Assembly: GCF_036226885.1 (NCBI RefSeq)
Contig: NZ_CP109027.1
Span: 4,960,001-5,024,000 of the forward strand
Origin: Streptomyces sp. NBC_00663
GTDB taxonomy: Bacteria > Actinomycetota > Actinomycetes > Streptomycetales > Streptomycetaceae
Direction of reading: 5' to 3'
Length of the DNA stretch: 64,000 bases
Under the pieces are notes generated by a model. That model saw only the letters and a list, made by a program, of their open reading frames with translations. It searched no databases and was not told the DNA's origin. Made by a program: the position numbers and the translations under genes. How positions within the stretch are numbered: position 1 is the stretch's first letter; every line of letters begins with the position of its first letter. This document shows, piece after piece, positions 58,942-64,000 of the stretch.

Positions 58942-59565
58942 ATGCGCGCCCAACTGGCCCGCGTCGACGCGGTGCTCGTCCAGGCGCTGATCGCCGCCGC
59001 GCTGTCCTTCGCCCACATCCACGACATCGCCTCGGCGGCCGGACAGGACGGATGGAAAGCGTGGGCCTACCCCATCTCCGTCGACCTGCTGCTCGTCGCC
59101 GCCTGGCGCCGACTCCGGTCCGGTGAGGCGAAAGCGTCCGGGTGGTGCTGGTTCGTCATCGCACTCGCCGCATCCCTCGGCGCGAACGTCGCCACTGCTG
59201 GACTGCTCAACCTGGACCACGTGCCGGCCTGGCTGCGCATCCTCGTCGCGGGCTGGCCCGCGGTCGCCTTTCTCGGCGGAACACTCCTCGCCCACTCCAC
59301 CCCGACGACACCGGCCAACGACACCGAGGTCATCGAGGACCAGGAGGACGCGCCCGAACCCACCCCCGAGCCACCCGCCCAACCAGCCATCGAAGCGCCG
59401 CCCGAGCGCCCCGCCGTACCCGTCCCGGCCGCCCTGGTCGACCACGCCCGCAAGATCGCCACCGAACACCACACCCGCACCGGCACCCCGATCGACACCC
59501 CAACCCTCCGCGCCCGCCTCGGCGTCCCCGCACCCATGGCCGAAGCCATCGCCGCCCAGCTCTGA
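58942..59565 (+). CDS. DUF2637 membrane protein (plasmid spread, SpdB-like)
   Basis: 207 residues with about four membrane helices (AVLVQALIAAALSFAHIHDIA; WAYPISVDLLLVAAW; WCWFVIALAASLGANVATAGLL; ILVAGWPAVAFLGGTLLA). A Pro/Glu-rich linker leads to a helical C-terminus (ALVDHARKIATEHHTRTG) resembling a DNA-binding tail. DUF2637 proteins help intramycelial spread of the element. Confidence 0.85.
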   Translation: MRAQLARVDAVLVQALIAAALSFAHIHDIASAAGQDGWKAWAYPISVDLLLVAAWRRLRSGEAKASGWCWFVIALAASLGANVATAGLLNLDHVPAWLRILVAGWPAVAFLGGTLLAHSTPTTPANDTEVIEDQEDAPEPTPEPPAQPAIEAPPERPAVPVPAALVDHARKIATEHHTRTGTPIDTPTLRARLGVPAPMAEAIAAQL

Positions 59566-59577
59566 GAGGAGATCCAC

Positions 59578-59769
59578 ATGCCCGCCAACCGCCGCTTCCG
59601 CAACGTCACCCGCATCGGCCCCGTCCAGGTCGCCACCTCGTACGACCAACGGGGCCGCGAGAAGCACACCGCCGCCTGCACCGCCCCGCGCTGCGGCTTC
59701 TCCTCCGACTACGACAGCCGCGCCGCCGCCGAACTGGCCGCCAACACCCATCGCTGCCCTGTCCGCTGA
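59578..59769 (+). CDS. Mobile element transfer protein (SpdA-like)
   Basis: 63 residues. RRFRNVTRIGPVQVATSYDQRGREKHTAACTAPRCGFSSDY has a Cys pair and a later Cys (HRCPVR) fitting a small zinc ribbon. It lies 12 bp after the DUF2637 gene, the usual neighbour in Streptomyces elements. Confidence 0.8.
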   Translation: MPANRRFRNVTRIGPVQVATSYDQRGREKHTAACTAPRCGFSSDYDSRAAAELAANTHRCPVR

Positions 59770-59784
59770 GAGGACCTCGCACCC

Positions 59785-59979
59785 GTGACCGTCAGCCTGC
59801 CGCTCGTCTTCATCCTCGGCTTCTTCGCCTGGGGAGCGGTCAAGTTCCTCGGCGTCCGTACCTGGGTCGTCGTACTGATCGCCCTCTTCGGCTTCCTGCT
59901 CTCCCGCACCTTTATGGCCCCCGCCGTGGAGTCCGGCACGCGCTCCGGCGTGGACATCATCAACGGCTCACACGACTAG
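59785..59979 (+). CDS. Small membrane Spd protein
   Basis: 64 residues from a GTG at 59785. Two membrane helices (LVFILGFFAWGAVKFLG and WVVVLIALFGFLLSRTFMA) and a short polar end. The stop overlaps operator copy e. Confidence 0.75.
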   Translation: MTVSLPLVFILGFFAWGAVKFLGVRTWVVVLIALFGFLLSRTFMAPAVESGTRSGVDIINGSHD

Positions 59980-59993
59980 ACGAGTAGATAAGG
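59976..59993. promoter_or_regulatory. KorSA-type operator, copy e
   Basis: CTAGACGAGTAGATAAGG lies 11 bp before the SpdD GTG and runs directly into its ribosome site (AAGGAGAA). It shares the 14-mer TAGACGAGTAGATA with copy d. Confidence 0.6.
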
Positions 59994-60004
59994 AGAACGC
60001 CGCC

Positions 60005-60250
60005 GTGTTCCTGCCCAAGTACCCCGACAACCCGACCCCGCCGCCCGCGCACACCCACGCCCCGGCCGACCCGATGCCCGTACGGCGCTCGCTCCCGTCG
60101 GTCTCCATCGATCAGAAGACCGTCGTCGCCCTGGTCGTCGGCGGAGTCGTCCTCACCGCGCTCCTGGCGGCCGTCGCCGTCACGGCCATCTCCGTAGCCG
60201 TGGCCGCCGTGGTCCTGCGCTCCCTGCTCCGCGAGCAGCACCGGCGCTGA
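60005..60250 (+). CDS. spdD: SpdD-like spread protein
   Basis: 81 residues from a GTG at 60005 after AAGGAGAA. A Pro-rich N-terminus (PKYPDNPTPPPAHTHAPAD) precedes a long hydrophobic helix (VVALVVGGVVLTALLAAVAVTAISVAVAAVVL). This is the SpdD pattern of Streptomyces plasmids and AICEs. Confidence 0.82.
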   Translation: MFLPKYPDNPTPPPAHTHAPADPMPVRRSLPSVSIDQKTVVALVVGGVVLTALLAAVAVTAISVAVAAVVLRSLLREQHRR

Positions 60251-60347
60251 GCCCCCGCCAGACCTCCGGGGCGGCGTCGCTCGACCAAGCATCACGCCGC
60301 CCTGGGGCCTGTTCCTCCCGACCTAGCCAGCCAGAAGGAGAAACGCC

Positions 60348-61691
60348 ATCTTCACCCGCACCACTCCGGCCCCACTCCCGGAACTCGCGAACCTGGCCTC
60401 GCAAGGCGCGCTCCCGGGTATCCTCCGCCAGCTCTCCACCCTCGGCGGCTGCACCCACCCCATCCGCCTCGACGGCCACCGCACCGAGTACGACGTCGAC
60501 ACCACGACCGGAGAGATCGGCGCCCTCGTCCACCACCTCGACTCGACCAGCCTCCCGGCCGGCCAACTCCTCGTCCGCTGCAACAACCGCCGTACGACCC
60601 GCTGCCCGGCCTGCGCCGAGGTCTACCGCCGCGACACCTTCCACCTGATCACCGCTGGACTGCGTGGCGGCAAGGGCACCCCGGAACACGTCGCCGCTCA
60701 CCCCCGCGTGTTCGCCACCTTCACCGCCCCCGGCTTCGGCCCGGTCCACAACCGCCGCACCGACGGCCGCCCCTGCCGCTGCGGCGTTCACCACGACCAG
60801 GACGACGAAGCACTCGGCACCCCACTCAACCCGGACACCTACGACTACGAAGCAGCCGTTCTTTGGAATGCCCACGCGGGCGCCCTCTGGCGACGCTTCT
60901 CGACGTACCTGCGCCGTGAGGTCGCCAAGCGCGCCGGCCTCTCCCAGCGCAGGCTTCGCGACCACGCGCGCGTGTCCTTCGCCAAGGTCGCCGAGTACCA
61001 GAAGCGCGGTGCCGTCCACTTCCACGCGGTCATACGCCTCGACGGCCCTGGAGGCGGCGACACCCCGCCCCCGACCTGGGCCACCGCCGAGCTGCTCACC
61101 GACGCCGTAGGCGCCGCCGCCTCCAAGACGAGCGTGGACGGCCCGACCATCGACGGCCGCACCCACACCTTCACCTTCGGCCGCCAACTCGACGTCCGCA
61201 CCATCCGCTCCGCCGACTTCAACGACGGCCAGGAGCTGACCGAGCGAGCCGTCGCCGCGTACATCGCCAAGTACGCGACCAAGGGAGCCGAGACAGCCAC
61301 GGGAGCTCTCGACCGCCCGCTCAAGTTCGCCGCCGAGCTGGCCCAGCTCGACATCAGCGACCACGCCCGCCGCCTGGTCCGAACCGCCTGGACCCTCGGC
61401 GCCCGTAAAGACCTCGAACACCTCCGCCTACGCGCCTGGGCCCACATGCTCGGCTTCCGCGGCCACTTCTCCACCAAGTCCCGCCGCTACTCCACCACCC
61501 TCGGCGCCCTCCGCGACGCCCGCGCCGAATGGCGCCGCGCACAAGCCGCCCCGCCCACGCGCGAACCCGAGACGACGTACGTCCTCGCGCACTGGGTCTT
61601 CGCCGGAACAGGCCTCTCCGACGCCGAAGCCTGGCTGTCCGCATCCCTCGACCCCGCCCCCGGAACGGAAGGAGAGCCCACCCGTGGCTGA
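60348..61691 (+). CDS. repSA: RepSA-type replication initiator with apparent ATC start
   Basis: 447 residues if translation begins at ATC 60348, 7 bp after AAGGAG. The first in-frame GTG is 60708, which would delete 120 residues including the family-typical GGCTHPIRLDG, LLVRCNNRRTTRCPACAEVYRRDTFHLI (zinc ribbon) and GGKGTPEHVAAHPRVFATFTAPGFG. An in-frame TAG at 60324 excludes an earlier start. Conserved parts also include the HFHAVIRLDG motif and YEAAVLWNAHAGALWRRFSTYLRRE. The protein initiates rolling-circle replication of the excised element. An AUC start, or a mutated AUG, would lower its level. Confidence 0.85.
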   Translation: MFTRTTPAPLPELANLASQGALPGILRQLSTLGGCTHPIRLDGHRTEYDVDTTTGEIGALVHHLDSTSLPAGQLLVRCNNRRTTRCPACAEVYRRDTFHLITAGLRGGKGTPEHVAAHPRVFATFTAPGFGPVHNRRTDGRPCRCGVHHDQDDEALGTPLNPDTYDYEAAVLWNAHAGALWRRFSTYLRREVAKRAGLSQRRLRDHARVSFAKVAEYQKRGAVHFHAVIRLDGPGGGDTPPPTWATAELLTDAVGAAASKTSVDGPTIDGRTHTFTFGRQLDVRTIRSADFNDGQELTERAVAAYIAKYATKGAETATGALDRPLKFAAELAQLDISDHARRLVRTAWTLGARKDLEHLRLRAWAHMLGFRGHFSTKSRRYSTTLGALRDARAEWRRAQAAPPTREPETTYVLAHWVFAGTGLSDAEAWLSASLDPAPGTEGEPTRG

Positions 61692-61917
61692 GCCCCGCGT
61701 CGTCGCTGTCGTGCCCGAACAGTTCGATCCGTCCTTGGCCCTGCTGACCGTCGAGGAAGCGGCCCGACGGCTCCGGATTGGTCGTACGACCTGCTTCCGG
61801 CTCGTCCTCGCCGGAGAGATCGAGTCCGTCATGGTCGGGAGGCTGCGTCGAGTCCCCGCCGATGCCGTGCCCGCTTACGTCGCGAAACTCCGCTACCGAC
61901 CCGCCGAAGCTGCTTGA
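61684..61917 (+). CDS. xis: Excisionase (MerR/excisionase-type helix-turn-helix)
   Basis: 77 residues from a GTG at 61684, overlapping the end of repSA by 8 bp. LLTVEEAARRLRIGRTTCFRLVLAGEIESVMVGRLRRVPADAVPAYV is the standard excisionase helix-turn-helix. It should direct Int toward excision. Confidence 0.9.
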   Translation: MAEPRVVAVVPEQFDPSLALLTVEEAARRLRIGRTTCFRLVLAGEIESVMVGRLRRVPADAVPAYVAKLRYRPAEAA

Positions 61918-61927
61918 GGGGGAAGCC

Positions 61928-63166
61928 ATGGCAGAGAACAAGCGCAGTCGTCAGCCCAACGGGGCCTCCTCCATCTACTTCGGCAAGGACGGCAAGTGGC
62001 ACGGCCGAGTGACGGTCGGGGTCCGCGATGACGGCAAGCCGGACCGTCGCCACATCGAGCGCAAGACCAAGGCCGAGGTGACCAGGGCCGTCCGTGACAT
62101 GGAGCGGGCCCGGGACGAGAAGAAGCTCAGGAAGCCGGGCCAGAGCTGGACCGTCCAGGCCTGGCTTGAGCACTGGGTCGAGAACATCGCCAAGCCGTAC
62201 GTCTCTGAGAACACGTACGACGGCTACGAGGTCGACGTACGTGTGCATCTCGTCCCTGGCCTAGGCGCTCACAAGCTCGACAAGCTGGAGCCCGAGCACC
62301 TGGAGCGCTTCTACCGGAAGATGCAGGACGCCGGGAGCTCCGCCGGCACCGCTCACCACGCTCACCGAACGGTCCGGGTGGCCCTCGGTGAGGCCAAGCG
62401 GCGTGGGCACGTCGCCACCAACGTGGCCGAGATCGCCAAGGCTCCGCGTCTCGAAGAAGAGGACATCGAGCCGTTCACGATCGAGGAGGTTCAAAGCCTG
62501 CTCGTGGAGGCCGCCAAGCTCAGGAACAGCACGCGCTGGGTCGTCGCCCTGGCGCTCGGCCTCCGCCAGGGGGAGGCGCTCGGGCTCCACTGGGAAGACG
62601 TCGACCTGGACGCGGGATACGTCCGCATCCGCAAGAACCGTCTCCGCCCCAAGTACGCCCACGGCTGTGGAGACAACCCGTGCGGCCGGAAAGCTGGCTA
62701 CTGCCCCCAGAAACAGCAGACCCGCCGCGAGCACAAGTCCACCAAGTCCCGCGCCGGGCGTCGCACGATCGGTCTGCCTGACCCGCTGATCAAGCTCCTC
62801 CGCCAACATCAGGACGTACAGGAGAAGGAAAGGATGGCGGCCGGTGCCGACTGGGAGGACAAGGGATACGTCTTCGCCTCCCCGACCGGCGGCCCTCTGA
62901 GCCCGAACACGGACTTCCACGTCTGGAAGCGACTGCTGCGAGACGCGGGCGTACGAGACGGCCGTCTCCATGACGCTCGCCACACCGCCGCGACCGTCCT
63001 CCTGATCCTCGGCGTCCCGGACGTCGTGGTCGACGCGATCATGGGCTGGGAGCCCGGGGGAGCGGCGAGGATGCGCGCCCGGTACATGCACGTCACTGGA
63101 ACGCTGCTGCGGAAGGTGGCCCAGCAAGTCGGCGACGCTCTCTGGGAGCTCCCGAAGACGAACTGA
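61928..63166 (+). CDS. int: Tyrosine recombinase integrase
   Basis: 412 residues. The ATG at 61928 lies 10 bp after xis. The N-terminal arm-binding domain (SIYFGKDGKWHGRVTVGVRDDGKPDRRHI) and SAM-like domain (TVQAWLEHWVENIAKPYVSENTYDGYE) precede the catalytic domain with Arg in LGLRQGEALGLHW, His-x-x-Arg in LHDARHTAATVLL, a Trp in the usual HxW place (MGWEPGG) and the nucleophile Tyr in ARYMHVT. It is 47 bp from the right attachment repeat. Confidence 0.95.
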   Translation: MAENKRSRQPNGASSIYFGKDGKWHGRVTVGVRDDGKPDRRHIERKTKAEVTRAVRDMERARDEKKLRKPGQSWTVQAWLEHWVENIAKPYVSENTYDGYEVDVRVHLVPGLGAHKLDKLEPEHLERFYRKMQDAGSSAGTAHHAHRTVRVALGEAKRRGHVATNVAEIAKAPRLEEEDIEPFTIEEVQSLLVEAAKLRNSTRWVVALALGLRQGEALGLHWEDVDLDAGYVRIRKNRLRPKYAHGCGDNPCGRKAGYCPQKQQTRREHKSTKSRAGRRTIGLPDPLIKLLRQHQDVQEKERMAAGADWEDKGYVFASPTGGPLSPNTDFHVWKRLLRDAGVRDGRLHDARHTAATVLLILGVPDVVVDAIMGWEPGGAARMRARYMHVTGTLLRKVAQQVGDALWELPKTN

Positions 63167-63184
63167 GACGGAAACTGAGACGGA
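63164..63184. repeat. Right copy of the 21-bp end repeat
   Basis: Identical and in the same orientation as 48829-48849; begins on the int stop codon. Candidate arm-type site. Confidence 0.6.
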
Positions 63185-63190
63185 CAACGA

Positions 63191-63224
63191 CGAAGGGCCC
63201 CGCTGCAAGCAGCGGGGCCCTTCG
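63191..63224. terminator. Terminator between int and tRNA-Ser
   Basis: A 15-bp perfect stem CGAAGGGCCCCGCTG with a CAAG loop; the right arm enters the 88-bp repeat. It serves the rightward int and the leftward tRNA. Confidence 0.88.
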
Positions 63225-63301
63225 ACATCGTGCCCGGTGAGGCACTGGCGGAGGATACGAGATTCGAACTCGTGAGGGGTTGCCCCCAACACGCTTTCCA
63301 A
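63214..63301. repeat. Right attachment site (88-bp direct repeat)
   Basis: Identical to 48623-48710. Here the repeat continues into the 5' half of the tRNA, so the intact gene is kept at this end, next to int. Confidence 0.95.
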
Positions 63302-63333
63302 GCGTGCGCCCTAGGCCTCTAGGCGAATCCTCC
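63246..63333 (-). tRNA. tRNA-Ser (anticodon GGA), integration target
   Basis: 88 nt including encoded CCA. Acceptor GGAGGAT/ATCCTCC, discriminator G, anticodon stem CACGC/GCGTG with loop TTGGAAA, a long variable arm (GTTGGGGGCAACCCC) and T-loop GTTCGAATC. It reads UCC/UCU. Its 3' part is supplied by the element. Confidence 0.95.
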
Positions 63334-63408
63334 GCCGCAAACAATACAAGACGTTGAGGAGTGCTCGCGAACTCGTTCCCACCCCCGGCCATCGGGTACT
63401 GTTTGGGC

Positions 63409-63495
63409 AGCCCCTCACGCGGCGCTATCTGACTGAACTCCCCCAGGGCCGGAAGGCAGCAAGGGTAGGTCGGCTCTGGCGGGTGCGTGGGGGGC
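63409..63495 (+). ncRNA. ffs: Signal recognition particle RNA (4.5S type)
   Basis: The core CAGGGCCGGAAGGCAGCAAGG is the Ffh-binding helix with GGAA tetraloop; outer parts GCCCCTCACGC and GCGTGGGGGGC pair. Position just before dnaX is usual for Streptomyces. Ends are estimated from pairing. Confidence 0.9.
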
Positions 63496-63560
63496 GCTTG
63501 CGTGGTCGGGGGAGTCTCCGCGGGCCCGGGTTGTCAGTGGGCGCCTATAACCTCGTATGC

Positions 63561-64000
63561 GTGTCGTCTCTCGCGCTGTACCGCCGCTATCGCCCGGAGT
63601 CGTTCGCCGAGGTCATCGGGCAGGAGCATGTCACCGACCCGTTGCAGCAGGCGCTGCGGAACAACCGGGTCAATCACGCGTACCTGTTCAGCGGTCCGCG
63701 CGGTTGCGGCAAGACGACGAGCGCGCGCATCCTGGCGCGCTGTCTGAACTGTGAGCAAGGTCCCACGCCCACCCCGTGCGGCGAGTGCCAGTCCTGCCAG
63801 GACCTCGCGCGCAACGGCCCCGGCTCCATCGACGTCATCGAGATCGACGCCGCGTCCCACGGAGGCGTGGACGACGCCCGTGAGCTGCGCGAGAAGGCCT
63901 TCTTCGGCCCCGCGAGCAGCCGGTACAAGATCTACATCATCGACGAGGCCCACATGGTCACGTCGGCGGGCTTCAACGCCCTGCTGAAGGTCGTCGAGGA
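63561..64000 (+). CDS. dnaX: DNA polymerase III subunit gamma/tau, 3' end cut by window edge
   Basis: The GTG at 63561 starts SSLALYRRYRPESFAEVIGQEHV, the classical DnaX N-terminus. Walker A reads FSGPRGCGKTTSARILA; four zinc Cys follow in CLNCEQGPTPTPCGECQSC; Walker B reads IYIIDEAHMVTSAGFNALLK. The frame is open to base 64000. The protein is the clamp-loader ATPase. Confidence 0.96.
   Translation, partial: MSSLALYRRYRPESFAEVIGQEHVTDPLQQALRNNRVNHAYLFSGPRGCGKTTSARILARCLNCEQGPTPTPCGECQSCQDLARNGPGSIDVIEIDAASHGGVDDARELREKAFFGPASSRYKIYIIDEAHMVTSAGFNALLKVVE

Larger units (their letters stand above)
48623..63301. mobile_element. pSAM2-like integrative and conjugative element (AICE) in tRNA-Ser(GGA)
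   Basis: The element unit is 14,591 bp between equivalent points of the 88-bp repeats. It holds a full AICE set: int, xis, repSA-like initiator, Spd/transfer genes, FtsK-like TraSA translocase, GntR repressor and Nudix Pif-like protein. The gene order mirrors pSAM2. Transfer is expected as double-stranded DNA by the single TraSA protein. A 5.5-kb cargo block at the left end carries stress and defence-like genes. Confidence 0.93.

Noticed and set aside
1..64000. CRISPR array
   Set aside because: No regularly spaced short repeats with unique spacers and no cas genes were seen; the only tandem repeats are the 170-bp unit and short coding repeats.

Overview
The window is high-GC actinobacterial chromosome, almost certainly Streptomyces. 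Evidence includes frequent GTG/TTG starts, ATGA/GTGA start-stop overlaps, a SARP regulator, a perfect DmdR/IdeR-type iron box, Streptomyces-type housekeeping genes and a pSAM2-like integrative element. Both edges cut genes: an aldo/keto reductase on the left and dnaX on the right.

Region 1 (1-24.7 kb) is the right part of a secondary-metabolite locus. From 1 to 14.7 kb it carries an aldo/keto reductase, two paralogous DUF6081-type proteins, a PsuG-family C-glycosidase coupled to a HAD phosphatase, a flavin-dependent monooxygenase, a MarR/MFS export pair, an NmrA-like oxidoreductase, a SnoaL/NTF2-like protein, an ActVI-ORF1-like 3-hydroxyacyl-CoA dehydrogenase, a SARP, a NarL-type response regulator, a KASIII enzyme and a flavin reductase. 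This resembles the tailoring half of a pyranonaphthoquinone (actinorhodin/alnumycin-like) type II polyketide cluster. The PsuG + HAD pair recalls AlnA/AlnB, which attach and dephosphorylate a C-linked ribose. No minimal PKS is inside the window; it would have to lie to the left. SARP-type heptamer pairs (TCGAGnn, 11 bp apart) stand before the psuG, monooxygenase, NmrA and KASIII/response-regulator units, and two of them are followed 8 bp later by the identical heptamer CACGCTG. From 14.9 to 24.7 kb a second, leftward operon holds a histidine kinase, an SGNH hydrolase, a 28-residue basic micropeptide, a duplicated diiron-oxidase-like protein, a NodU/CmcH carbamoyltransferase, a mini SxtJ-like membrane protein and a catalytically degenerate CarB-like protein.

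Region 2 (25-48.6 kb) is mostly housekeeping or ordinary chromosome: tRNA-Ser(CGA), tadA with its partner gene, upp, a LytR_C protein, a HerA-like ATPase, HdeD, and a HhH-GPD repair protein. It continues with an iron-box-controlled divergent locus (siderophore-interacting protein; Ntn acylase, GNAT, cupin, SDR), CopC-CopD, a sugar ABC importer with a GH36 alpha-galactosidase, a PAP2 phosphatase, a GlxA-type regulator and GAPDH. A 170-bp tandem duplication between the cupin and SDR genes creates two translationally chained 57-codon ORFs.

Region 3 (48.6-63.3 kb) is an actinomycete integrative and conjugative element of about 14.6 kb, inserted in tRNA-Ser(GGA) and bounded by 88-bp direct repeats. 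Reading inward from the right end it has int, xis, a RepSA-type initiator that seems to use an ATC start, four small Spd/transfer genes, a TraSA FtsK-like translocase, a small regulatory protein, a KorSA-like GntR repressor and a Pif-like Nudix protein. A repeated TAGACGAGT operator links the regulatory and transfer genes. The left third is cargo: a TerD-domain protein, a TIGR02391-type protein, a membrane pentapeptide protein and a SIR2-domain protein that looks like an anti-phage gene. The window ends with the intact tRNA-Ser, the SRP RNA and the start of dnaX.
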